Program-made: the position numbers and the translations under genes
In this document: piece after piece, positions 13,199 to 25,200 of the stretch
Layout: each line of letters opens with the position of its first letter
Numbering within the stretch: the stretch's first letter is position 1
Source: Scenedesmus sp. ARA3
Taxonomy: Eukaryota; Chlorophyta; Chlorophyceae; Sphaeropleales; Scenedesmaceae
Length of the DNA: 64,000 nucleotides
Direction: 5' to 3'
Assembly (NCBI GenBank): GCA_004335835.1
Contig: RWJK01001152.1
Coordinates: 2,485 to 66,484 of the forward strand
The notes under the pieces: model-generated
Told to the model about the DNA's origin: nothing
Database searches by the model: none
What the model saw: the letters and a program-made list of their open reading frames with translations, nothing else

Positions 13199-14934
13199 GC
13201 CGCATCTGCAGCCGTAGATGATGTCTGGGTTGACAGAGGTCCTGAGGCTGCCTTGATCGGCAGCTGCAGTGACGGTGATGCTGCAGCCACTGCTGGCTCT
13301 GCTGCAGCTGCTGGAGCCCGGCCCCTGGCGATTGCTGCATCTTGCTCTGCTGCAGCAGCCACCCTGGCGGCCCCAGCTGCTGCTGTCTGTGTTGCCTCCA
13401 GCACGGCTGCTGCTGTCTCCACTGCTGCACCCTGTGAAGGCTTGCCCGCCGCTGCTGCCTCTGCTACCTCCGCTGCAGCGGCTGCCGCACTCTGCAGCCA
13501 AGCGCCTGCAGGCTGCACCTTCTCCAGTGCTGTGAGCAGATGCCAGAAGGGCAGCTGGCCCGGCCCGTAGCCACCGGCCTGCGCTGCTGGGCGTGCTGCC
13601 TGCTGCTGCTGCAGCAGCAGCATCTGCCGCCCCAGAGCGTTGGACCTGCAGCCAGCAAGCGCAGTGTCTGTGTTAGCGCAGAGCAGAATCAGGCACAAAG
13701 CCATAGTGAATCTCGCTGGTACCAGGCAGCCAGCTCCTGCCCAGCTTCTGCTGGCTCTGTGTGGGTCCCTGCGCTCTGCCGCACTGGCGCCGCTATCAGC
13801 AGCACATCAAGCAAAGCACCTTAAGCTAAAGAGCTTTGGCACACTGCGATCATCCAATACAGCTCGGTCTGCTGCATCGTACAAAGCAGCACTGTGCCGG
13901 CGACCAGCCTAGCAAGGGCTGTCTGTAGCTCGCCATGCAGGCTGCAGCTCAGCCGGCCTCACCCGTAGAAGAACTCGCCCAGCACGGTGTGCTTCAGCAG
14001 GTCCTCCAGCGCGTTGTACAGGATGAGGAACACGTCCGTGTCGAATTGCGTCAGCGCCGCTGCCAGGGTCCTGCAGTTAAAACAGGACACAGGAATGTTG
14101 CAGAACAACAAAAGGGAGCGAGTGCTGGACAGCGGGTTGCAATGCAGCAGGACTCAGCCATGCAGATCCGAGCTGTGCACTGCTGCACCAAATCTTCTGC
14201 CATCCCTGTTGCTTGGCGTCCCAAGGCACTTACAGTTGGGCCTGCAGGATGCCGTTAGCTGTGTCCTGGATGGATGCGTCCCGCAGATTCGCGCCTGCCA
14301 TCGCTCGCGCAAGCGTGGGGTCTTCCAGCAGGTAGTCGATGATGTGCGTGAAGATGTTGCGCAGGCCGTGCATGCCGTCGCCAACATCCAGCCTCCTGTA
14401 GGGCAAAGCACACATCACATGCGACAGTGTGAGACCGAGGTGTGTGGCTTTGAACAGTAGGTGCGGCGCAAGGGTGGCCATCCAAAAACCTTGCAGGGAA
14501 AGTGATCTGCCCTAGGCCTGCACATGTGGCACAGATATTACAGATGACCGCACCGTGAAGCGCAGCGCTTAGCAGGTGTGCGGGAGCTGATCAAGAAGCA
14601 ATTTCCTGTCTGAAAGTACTTGGTCAGCGGCTTGTTGTTGCCCCATATGCTATCAAACTGTTGGCAGCATGTAATGCGACAGCTGTGGTTGCAAGTGACT
14701 GATGGCAAAAACAGCACAGTGGCTGACACGGTGCGTGAAGCTGAGCCTTGATGAAGTGTATTGTGCGCCCTGCGCTAGGCAGGCTCACCATGACCCTGTG
14801 ATGCAATTGGCCATGAGCTCTGCGTAGGGCAGCTTGAAGGGGGCCTTGGTCAGCAGGCTCAGCCAGTGCTGCAGCTCCTCTTTCAGCACCTTGTTCTCGT
14901 TCTGCGACCTCAGCAGGCCCAGGGCGTCCACCAG
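11026..14934 (-). CDS. Ala/Ser-rich hypothetical protein, 4 exons identified, 5' end unresolved
   Basis: Exons: 14934-14789, 14395-14234, 14070-13963, 13645-11026; phases agree at each junction. The first three exons encode a compact helical region (LVDALGLLRSQNENK..., NIFTHIIDYLLEDPTL, LILYNALEDLLKH). The 2.6-kb last exon holds a poly-Ala tract of about 32 residues from a CTG/GCA run at 13,107-13,196, long Ser-rich linkers, then a helical C-terminal half with a Gln run. It ends at TGA 11,026. No known domain is recognised. The first exon starts in phase 0 after a clear acceptor but no initiator Met was found. The upstream gene (15.3-17.6 kb) could be its 5' part, but the frame would then be off by one base. 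A decayed copy lies at 8.7-9.1 kb. Confidence 0.55.
13107..13196. repeat. (CTG)n tract, about 30 triplets, coding for poly-Ala
   Basis: The longest uninterrupted triplet run in the window. It lies inside the large exon of the 11-14.9 kb gene and is read on the minus strand as GCA, giving poly-Ala. The other frames would give poly-Gln or poly-Ser. Confidence 0.95.
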
Positions 14935-15335
14935 CTGCAGTCAAGGCAAATGCAGACATTGCTTAGTGATCAAACTTCCTGCCAACTAGGATAGCCACAT
15001 TGACCAGCAGCGCATAGCTGCAAACATGACCATTCAGCCTTACTGCAAAAACCGGCATAGACATGAAAGCACGCCAACGTATAATGAAAGTGACAAGCCC
15101 AGCCAGATGGCAGTGCATTGCAAAACACAAGTCTGTTAGTAATGACAAGTGATGCAGCAGGCACGCCGAATGTGACGCGAGCACAAACAGTCAACCAATG
15201 CCTGCTGAAACATGCTGCTTGCACTCGCTGCAGTCAGTAGTTGAGCTGCTCCCATGCACGTTTGTAAAATCATAGGTGTTGAAGTCACTATTGCGACAGC
15301 AGAAAACAGCGACGCACCACGAAGAACATCATGAC

Positions 15336-17616
15336 CTACAGCAGCTTGAACTTCTCCGTCCACAGCTGGTAGTCGCCCAGCACGCGGCCTGGCGCCCAGC
15401 GCTCAGCAGGGTCCGCCTTCAGGCAGCACGTCAGCACATGCACCAGGCCCGGGCGGCCATGGGCGCCATGCAGCCTGCCCAGGTTGTCCTGCAAATGACA
15501 AGCAGCGGCAAGATGACAGCAGGTGAACAGGTGGCAGAAGATAGCAGCATGCGAGCAACAGCAAGTCTGATTGCCAGTGCTCGGCGGTGCCTTATGCTCG
15601 CAATGCTGAACATACACAATTGATCTGCTGCATGGTTGTGATGGTTCCATGGTTTCAAACCTGCAAGGCAGAATCTGCTTGCAGGTGTCCACTTCAGCCG
15701 CAGTGAAACTGGAGTTTTGCATGGTTCCAAGCTCTGTATCGCGCACTCACGCAGCTCATGGTGCGCGCCCAGGCCGCCTGCCCCTCCCGGGTCATGCTGC
15801 CGGAGATGTGGCCAAAGCCCAGCAGCAGGATGAGCGCCAGCGTGGTCATGGGCACCAGGCAGGACAGGTCCAGCTGCATAGTCACGGGCTTGCCATCAGC
15901 AGCGTCCAGCACACGCATGTGCTCCTGCAGCGCGCTGTGGAACCCGCGCTTGTAGAACACAGACTCTGCACAGCAGCAGCAGCAGCAGCAGGCAAAGTAG
16001 CAGCAGGAGCAGCAGCAGCAGCAGCAAAATAAGATGCTGGGTACTCCTGGCTCAGATGTGTCACTGCTGTTACCTGCAGCAGTCATCTGCAATGCAGAAT
16101 TCCTTTGGCTTGCAGGCAGCTGAGCTAGCCGAGCGCGCAGCAACTTGCAGGATATTGCTGGGTACTGTAGCTGCATCAATTGTCTGTCCAGAAGATGCAG
16201 GTGCAGCAGCTGCCGGCAAGGTCGACAGACAAACGACTCAAAGACGGACGATCTGATGACACACGTCAAAGCGAAGTGACCGCCTCCCATACAGGGCAGC
16301 GTCACAAGACTCACCTGTGAGCTGCCTTGGAGGCCCCCTGTTGTCCTTGCCCACAAGGCTTGCTGCTGGTGACAGGATGATCTTGAAGCACCAGCTGTCC
16401 CCCGAGCGCAGCAGGAAGATGCGTGTGGGGTGCAGGACGTCCACGATGCCGCGCGCTGCCAGCTTCCTTGGAATCTCGTACAGCTGGCTGACCATCTGCA
16501 GGCAGGCGGCACAAGAGAGGAACAGCAAAGAACTGACACACACTGGCTTGCAGACAGATATGTCTCCACAGCATCTGTCAGTTTGGGGCTTCTAGATCCA
16601 GTGTGCATCAAGCAGCTCAGCCGCTGGTCTAATATGAGGAGCTGTAAGTAATGCCCAAGCACCGCCACAAACATCTCATAGCTGATCATCTTGCAGGACA
16701 ACCCGGCTGATCATCTTGCAGGATCCAACAGCATGCAGAGCAGACAAACACCAGGTTTTGCTAAGGAAAGCCTTGTGCTGCAGATGCTGCTGACAGCAGC
16801 AGCAGAACGTCAGCAGCCCACAAGCTGAGCCCATGTGCTGAATCCTGCAAGCATCAAACCTGCTGCTAGATAGCACATAGTACGACTGCAACCACCACCT
16901 GGCCGCACTGCACTGCAGGTCCAGCTACCCACCTCCTTGCCTTGCTCAGTCAGTCCGTGCATGTCAAGCAGCAGCAGCCGGTACTCCTGCGCTCTCGGAT
17001 GGCAGGGATCATGCAGCGCCTGCTCCATCATGTCCACCAGGCTGACCGCGTCAACTGGTTCGTGTCTGCTCCACACGATTTTATCACTGGCTTTGAAGGT
17101 GCTGAGGTTGGGCATCACCACGTCTGCATGTGCACCAGCACGGCGGCAGCAGGACAAGAAGCAGCAGCACAGGCGTCAAGCGCTGCATGGCGATGCCATG
17201 GCATCAGCACACATGCCGCGTCACATGTGACACAACAATGGGTGTGCCTGCACTCATGCATGTGCTGAGACTTGTGAAGAGTACTCATGGAAGGGTTGCC
17301 ATAGTACGTGTGCAATACTGCTGGTAGCCATGCTAGTGCGTCTGGGAAGTGCTGCACCTTTGTCCATCCAGCTGCCACTGCTGCCTGCTCGCTAGAGCAG
17401 CGAGGTGCATGAGCGCTATGAGCGTCATCCCTCATCACCTGCGACGCCCGCCTGCCGCTCCAGCGCCCTGGTGCCCTTCAAGTCGACCTCCACGCCGGGG
17501 ACGTCGTTTGGGTGCTGGTGATAGAAGTAGTCTTCGTCACTGTCTGCATCGCCTGTTCTTGCCAAGCCATCTCCGCACCCATCGCGCAGTTCCGACTCAA
17601 ACCTCACAAAATCCAT
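15336..17616 (-). CDS. Hypothetical membrane-associated protein, 5 exons, 305 aa
   Basis: Exons: 17616-17439, 17123-16933, 16495-16315, 15965-15751, 15488-15336. The total is 918 nt, i.e. 305 codons plus TAG. The N-terminus is acidic (DADSDEDYFYH). A hydrophobic segment in exon 4 (LVPMTTLALILLLGFG) may cross a membrane. The C-terminus contains LVHVLTCCLKADPAERWAP, which resembles the last helices of a kinase C-lobe, but no catalytic or glycine-loop motifs are visible, so no kinase call is made. The stop TAG overlaps a possible donor (GTAGGT), so this could instead splice on to the 11-14.9 kb exons, but that join is out of frame by one base. Confidence 0.5.
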
Positions 17617-20129
17617 GTTGATCAGCTAGGGCTGCTCACGCCCGAGGCAGGTTTGGAGCCTGAGGGCCGTGCATCTCATGCACTGCCAGCGGCGACCGGT
17701 GGTTGTTTTGACACACAGCAGCGATCAGCTGAAAACTCTCAAAGCTTTTCAAAGACATGAAGCAGCGTTGAATAACCGCAGAGCAATGACCAGCGCGTGC
17801 ACCTGATGCTGCGAGCTCGAGGGCTATGCCTCTACACGCGACTGCTCATCATCCAAGTCGAAGAACGACAGAAAGTGCACCTTGACGTTCAAAAACCCGC
17901 TTGGGGCTGTGTCTGACGTTGATAGCTAGCATGATGTGAGGTCTAGGGTGCTCAGATCTTGGAACCTCCAAACTGTCCAAGGTAGCCGGTGAAGAGCAAA
18001 CGCCTATCAACACGGAAAAACTCGCAGTTACTTATTAAGAAAAGTATTCAAACTGGGTTTACCTCTGCCCTTGGTGCTTACAGTGTTTCGCGCCAATGCA
18101 CGTGCACCAGTCGAGCAGCAGCTGGTGAACCTGGTGCATTGGCGATGGTCACTGAAGCTGACGCATCGCCCTAGGCCAACTGTCGTCCACAGGCAGCTTT
18201 TATGCTGAATAGCCCCTTGTTGCTTCGCCAATGGTATTGACACGGAAAGTAGGTCCTACTGACAGGCTGCCAGAGGCCCTGCCAGCACTGCGGCAATGGC
18301 ATTGCCGAGCTTGCATGCTTTACTGCTGCATTCGCTGGGCTGGATGTGTAAGAACGAAATTAGACACTCATCGAGTTCTCAGGACTACGGATGTTGTCGT
18401 GCTGGCAGTGCCAAGCTTGCATCACTGGTCTTGCTGCTGTTGAGCCACATCCAGTCGGCGCGTGCACAAGAAGAAGGGTGGTGCTGCTTCTCGGGATGTG
18501 TGGCTCTTGCTTGTTTTGCTGGTGGTTGGTCTAGACAGTGCTCTTGCTGCGCGTCTGCCGCGGCCGCCCTGCTACCACTGCCGCTTGTAATGCGTTGCTG
18601 CGCACAGTTGGAAGCTGGGCGTGGCAGCAGCCTCAACAGTTTGTGATGCTGTTTGATGCACAAGATGCGCCTATGGCATACTGGGGGATGGCGGTTTACT
18701 CTTGCATAAGCGATGAACAAGGGACAAAAGTTGACCGGCCCTGAACATCGGGGCTTGCTGCGGCCTGTATGCTATTACAAAGCTATGCAACGACGCATAC
18801 ATGGATCAACGGCAGGTTCTCTCAAAGGGATTTAGCTTGACTCGTCACCATACAGCGTCTTCACAAGGTCGATAGTTAACATTGAATCATGACGGCTACA
18901 TATGAATGCACCACAACGCGCTGCGCTGCAATGCACAAAACATCGGACTACTGCATGCAGGGACATGCACCCATCACACTGTGCACCGCAGCTGGCAAAG
19001 GCCCAAAGGCATATGCATTGTACAGAACCCAACAAAGCACGGCTGCAAAACGTTGCATGGCAAGCGTGCAAGAGCGTACAACAAACCCATATCACAGGGT
19101 CGAAAGGTAAAAGACAAGGGTCGAATCCATGCACACAAGATGCACACGGTTCACAACAGCAGGGTGCCGCTCATGCTGCTGTTGTGCAAGTGCCAGCCAC
19201 CGCGGTGCAACTGCTGACATGCACAAAAGCACCTGATAATGTGGTGCTGCATTACAAAGGCATCGACACAACAGCGCAACCGCAATCACCCTGCAAGCAT
19301 AGGTGCCCCCAACCATGAAATACTCCCTGCATTTCACATGTGCAGCCAACATCACAAACATTGGTCGACACCAGGGATCGCCAGAAAACAACACAGCAAA
19401 GTCAAGTACAGTGATCAGCACAACGCTGTGTGTGCGGTGCTGATGATTGTTGTACAGGGGTGCCCTGGTCGAGCAACAGCAGCAGCTGTAAGTGCAACAG
19501 TAAAACACACATCCACGCAGGAACTGCATGCCGTCACCAATGACAAGGACAGCCAGGCACTAACCACATTGTACATGTGCCTGATGAAACACCCAAATCA
19601 TCCCACCGACACACAGGGTGTGATACACAACAAAAACCTAGTTACTGAACCTCAGCCTTATACACTTCATGCCATGCTGTGCTGCTGCGTTGGATGATAC
19701 CGAGTGCAGCACCTACACCAACAAACTACTCCTCGCGCAACCAACCAAACCCTGGCAGGACAAGACTGTCCACCGCAGCATATACGCTTGAGGAAAAAGC
19801 ACACACATGCCTGCCTCTACAGCTACTGGGCACACCGAGTCACCCACCTTTAACCACAAACAAGACATGCGAGAATACCACTGACATGGAATGGAGGGCA
19901 TGCCTTTGGCATTGCCCTTGCATGATCATGACCCTGCTTGACGAACACCTCACACCCCTATGCAAGCACCAACAACCAACAATGCATGATGGTACGCTAG
20001 CTGGGCTACTATGTCACTGTAACGCTTCGTCCAACACATGAACCGATTTGTGTGACTTCAGCTGCTAGCTATGTCCTATGCCAGCCGCTGACGCTGACAA
20101 CAAGCAACAACAACTCCCGGCGCCTGTTG
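17617..20129. other. Intergenic; probably a long 3' UTR of clpD at the right
   Basis: No conserved coding sequence is seen. From about 18,850 to 20,130 the plus strand is rich in A and C, so the clpD transcript would be rich in T and G, as is common in green-algal 3' UTRs. A TGTAA signal on the minus strand lies at 19,256-19,252. Open frames such as 18,296-18,646 (plus) have no family features. The left part should contain the promoter of the gene starting at 17,616. Confidence 0.45.
19252..19256 (-). terminator. Candidate TGTAA polyadenylation signal for clpD
   Basis: TTACA on the plus strand reads TGTAA, the green-algal poly(A) signal, about 875 nt after the clpD stop. It is the first such pentamer noticed downstream. 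Assignment is by position only. Confidence 0.35.
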
Positions 20130-21325
20130 TCAATTGCTGCTGCCATCCAGATCCTCCAGCCCTCCTGTAGCCAGCACCCAAGCAGGCTTACTGCCCTCAC
20201 CGCCCGCTGCACCCCCACCCCCACCCACCCTGCTGCCTCCCCCATCCGCAACATGCTGCAGCAGCACCTCCCCATTCACGCCACAATCATGCCCTGCCCG
20301 CACTACTGTAAACTCCTCTAGCGGGCCTCCCTCTTCTGCCTCTGTGAGCTCCAGAGGCTCGCCTGGCTTGCGGGCCACGCAAACTGGCTCGCCGGTTCGT
20401 CGAGACAGCTCCATGAAAGCGATGTCGCCGGACTGCACGGCCTTGTGCAGCATGCAGTCAGCTAGCACGTCATCGATCATGTGTGTGATGGTCTGCAGGA
20501 CACAGGAAAGAGCCGCAGCAGCCGGTTGCAGGAGCGTGGTCAGCAGTCCGAGCAGCAGCTGCAGTATCGGCGGCGGCTGGCCGAAGATGCATTGCTGTGA
20601 CAATGTCTGGCAAGCTTTGTACACGGCTAGCTCCCGCCATGTCTGCCGCAACACTACATGATGTAGGAGCCCACCTGCCGCAGCAACCGCACGCCATATT
20701 CCGAGCTGTAGCCGTCCAGCGCGATGTACTCCAGCATAACCAAACCCACCACGCACAGCTCTGCACATCAAACCTAAACCCCTTTCAACACAGACAGCTC
20801 ACCTGCCGCAGCGGCCGCACACCACTCTCCAAGCTGTAGCCGTCCCGCACGGTGCGCCCCAGCAGAACAATAGCCATCAAAATCCGTAGCGATCACACAG
20901 AACAAGAGCTCACCTGCCGCAGCGGCCGCACGCCGTACTCCAGGCTGTAGCCGTCCCGCACGATGCGCTCCAGCAGCCGCGGCCCCACCGCCAGCTGCAC
21001 GCCCTTGGTGGCCACGCGCTGCTTGGTCTCCGCCAGCATGATGTCTGCGATCTTGCGGACTTCGCGCAGGCCCAGCTTGTGGAACACGATCTGCTCGTCG
21101 AAGCGGTTGAGCAGCTCGGGGCGGAAGTAGGCCTTGACCTCATCGTGAATCAGTTGCCGCATGCGCGCCTGTTGTTTTGCAGCAGCAGCAGCAGCAGCAG
21201 CAGGAAGGTAACAACAGGAAGTGTGTCAGGCACTGGGGTTGAGTTTGAGCAGCTCGGGGCGGAAGTAGGCCTTGACCTCATTGTGGATGAGCTGCCGCAT
21301 GCGCGCCTGGTGTTTGCAGCAGCAG

Positions 21326-21384
<59 letters not shown>

Positions 21385-22174
21385 CAACAAGAGCAGGAAG
21401 TGAGCCAGGTGCTGTGCTTTTGTGACTCTGCGGTTGAGCAGCTCGGGGCGGAAGTAGGCGTTGACCTCGTCATGGATCAGTTGCCGCATGCGCGCCTGTA
21501 CGTATGATGGTGAGGAAATGACAACAGCAGACACAGCAGAAACAGAGCAGCAGAAAGTGTGTTAGGCGTTTGTTTGAAAGAAGCGTTGGAGCAGCTGAGG
21601 GGGGAAAGGAGGCCTTGACCTCATTGTGGATGAGCTGCCGCATGCGCGCCTGGATTTGCAACAGATGATGACAACAGAGGAAGAAGACATGTTCGCAGGA
21701 TCAGCAGGAACACGCATATGAAGGGTTGGCCTTTTGTGCAAGGGCGCACGCGTCGTGACTTGCGCGGTGCCATTGAGCTGCCCGGCTAGGAGCGTTAACA
21801 ACGCCGCGCGTCTCTACGAGTCGCCATGCACACGAACCTGCACATAGCTGTCACAACATAGCACGCAGGATTCAACATACTGCTGTCATCCATACTACAG
21901 CTCAAACAGCTGCGCGCCCAAACCCACTGCGCTGCTGCCTTTTTGTTATCACATGGTGCAGCCCACAGCAACATCTCCAGCCTTTAGCTCACCCGCTCTG
22001 ATGCCAGCACTGCTGCATCTGCCTCCTCATCGTCGCCCATGAGCTGCCGCCTGCTGCTGCCAAAGACCGGCAGGCCGCTGCTGGTGGCTGCGATGACGCG
22101 GCTGCCAATGTTGCTGGTGAGCAGTACCAGCGTGTTCTTGAAGCTCACAGTGCGGCCCTGCAGCACACGATAAT

Positions 22175-22220
<46 letters not shown>

Positions 22221-25200
22221 GAGCAGTGCGGTTCAGCCGACAGCAGATGACCATGATACACCATCTGCAGCAAGATGCTGGACATACTTTGCATGCACAG
22301 TTACACTTAAACCTGCAGCAAGACAGCTCTGCTTGCACAAACCGCCTCACCTGGCTGTCTGTGAGCCGCCCGTCCTCCATGATCTGCAGCAGGATGCTGA
22401 ACACGTCCGGGTGCGCCTTCTCGATCTCGTCAAACAGCACGATGCTGCACGGCCGCCTCCGTACTGCCTCTGTGAGCTTGCCGCCCTCGCCGTAGCCGAT
22501 GTAGCCGGGAGGGGCCCCGATGAGCTTTGAGACGCTGTGGCGTTCCATGTACTCGGACATGTCCAGCCGGATGATGGCGTCCTGCAAGCAGCAGCATTTC
22601 AATGCAGTTGTTGGGTTTGGGGTGGCATGATGTAGCAGCGGAGACATGCTGTGGCGTTCCATGTACTCAGACATGTCCAGCCAGATGATGGCGTCCTGCA
22701 AGCAGCAAATGCAATGGAACAGATGCAGGTAAGATGTGAAGTTCAAGTGCGGTAATCTCGCACTACACAGCAGTTTGAAGAAGATGCAATGCACTAGACC
22801 TACACTTACATGATTGCATGCCCATACGCAGGCAAAGACTTGCAGAAGATGCGCTATACCAGACCACCGGCACCTGCTTGACACGAAGAGCTGCACCATA
22901 CACCAGTACAGGCAACAAAAGTGAAACCATGCTGCACCATACAGCGCCCGCCCACCTGTGAGCCGAAGTACTGCTCTGCCAGCACCTTTGTCAGCTCAGT
23001 CTTGCCCACCCCAGTGGGCCCCACCAGCAGCATGGCAGCAGCAGGCCTGTGCGGGTCCTTCAGCCCCACACGCGCCCTGCACAGTGCTGCCACGATGCTG
23101 TCCACTGCATCGTCCTGCCCGATCACGCGCTCCTTGAGCACCGGGCCCTGCAGCAGCACAACGGGAAAGCATAAATGTCAGGACTGAAGCATGATCCCAA
23201 GCACTAGCGCAACAAGCAAGGCATGATGCTGTCCACTGCATCGTCCTGCCCAAGCACGCGCTCCTTGAGCACCGGGCCCTGCAGCAGCACAACATAAAAT
23301 TATACATGTCAGGACTGACGTCTTATCCCAAGCCGTAGCCTAGCAAGCAACACACGATGCTGTCCACTGCATTGTCTTTCCCAATCACGCGCTCCTTTTA
23401 GCACCAGGCCTTGCAGCAGCACAACACGCGTGCGCCAAGCAGCACATGGCAAAGGGTCAATGCATGCCATGTGCTTGAAAGAGGTGACAGCAGCTAAAGC
23501 TCCTGACAGGCACAAAATGCCAAACACTTTATACGTCCCCTCAGCTGAGTACCCACCAGGCGCAGCAGCTTGGTCATCTCATCTTCAGTTAGCCGGTCAA
23601 CTAGCACGCCGCTCCACGCCGACACCACAGCCTCAATGTTAAATAGAAACAAGCCCAACCAATCTAGCCCTCACCAGGCGCAGCAGCTTGGCCATCTCAT
23701 CCTCTGTCAGCCGCTCAACCCAGCACGCTGCTCCAGGCCGACACCACCGCCTCAATGTCTCATTCACATACAAACAGGCCAAACCAAGCTAAACCCTCAC
23801 CAGGCGCAGCAGCTTGGTCATCTCATCTTCAGTTAGCCGCTCCACAGGCACGCCGCTCCACGCCGAAACCACCGCCTCAATGTCGCAGGCGCGCACCACA
23901 GGCAGGCTGCTGCCATCACCCGGCAGGCCTGCCAGCTCGCTCTTGTAGTCCTGCTGGCGGCGCCGCAGCAGCTGCGCCTCCTCATAAAGGCCGTCGCGCA
24001 CTGCAATGTCCTTCGTCTCCATCACCTGCAAGAAAGCGGCAAGAATCCAGCGTTGATGGTGCATGGAATAGCTGCGTCAGGGCACACTGGGCAGGCTGCA
24101 TGCATTGTCTGCACAAGCGCAACACACAGAGCATGCCTTGAGAACTGTGGACGCATCATCCGTAGCCGGGTGAAAAGGGTTCATTGGTGGAGCGCCATGC
24201 GACATGGGCCTGCACAATGAACCACCTTCAGCCAACTACAGTAGACCCTGACATGCGTCAAGCAATCAGATCATGCCAACCATCACACTCGAAACCTTGC
24301 TGTAGCATACACATGACTAACCCAGACAGGTATATTTTTTGTTTCGAACAGCAGCCCCACCAGCTAGCATCATTGACATGACATACCCTTAGTAGACGTG
24401 TTGTGTTTCTGTAGCCGCCACGCACCTGCAGGTATTCGTCGATCTTTGGGTCCTCCCGCAGGGTCCCCTCCTTGCGCGCGTTGTACGCGCTGATGCGCAC
24501 GCGGCTGCCCGCCTCGTCAATGAGGTCGATGGCCTGCAGGCAGTATCCACAGCAGTAGACATGAGCAGCACTCTATGAGTTTCACTGCACACAACACGGC
24601 CAGGCATCGCCCGGCATCTCAAGTTGCGCAACTCATAACACGTGGCCTGCGCAGCATCCGGGAGCGACTGTCGCGCTTACATCTGAGCCGCACGAACCTT
24701 CCCCGCCCCACTCCTCTCACCTTGTCAGGCAAGAACCTGTCAGCGATGTAGGTGTGGCTCAGCTTCACGGCCGCCTCCAGCGCCTCCTCGCTGTACACGC
24801 AGTGGTGGTGCCGCTCGTAGCGCTCCGACAGGCCCTGCAGGATGGCCAGCGTGTCCTCCTCGTTGGGCTCCAGCACATACACCGGCTGGAAGCGCCTGCG
24901 CATCCACAAGATGAACACAAGGCACAGCATGAATGAGTGGGCCGAGTTCATGTTGTGCACGCGGGTGTGGCCAGCGTGTCCTCCTCACTGGGCTCCAGCA
25001 CATACACCGGCTCAAATCGCCTGCGCGGCAACAATAAGCAGAGGATCAGCCAGAGCACGGACAAAACATTACATTACATTACTTTACATGAAACATAGCT
25101 GATACGCGATTGTGAAAGGTAGTGCACAAGGTAGTCATAGCTGCACCGATTGAGATTGCAGCCGCCACCTGATCATCAGCTGTCAACTGCGCAATCTCAT

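Noticed and set aside
15336..17616. Protein kinase domain in the 305-residue protein
   Set aside because: Only a CLKADPAERW-like C-lobe segment is seen; the glycine loop, catalytic loop and DFG motif are absent.
18296..18646. 116-residue plus-strand frame
   Set aside because: Cys/Ser/Leu-rich composition without splice partners or domain; most likely compositional.
21226..21660. Extra AAA+ domain fragments as separate genes
   Set aside because: They are short copies of the clpD exon 16 edge within an intron, with no further domain sequence.
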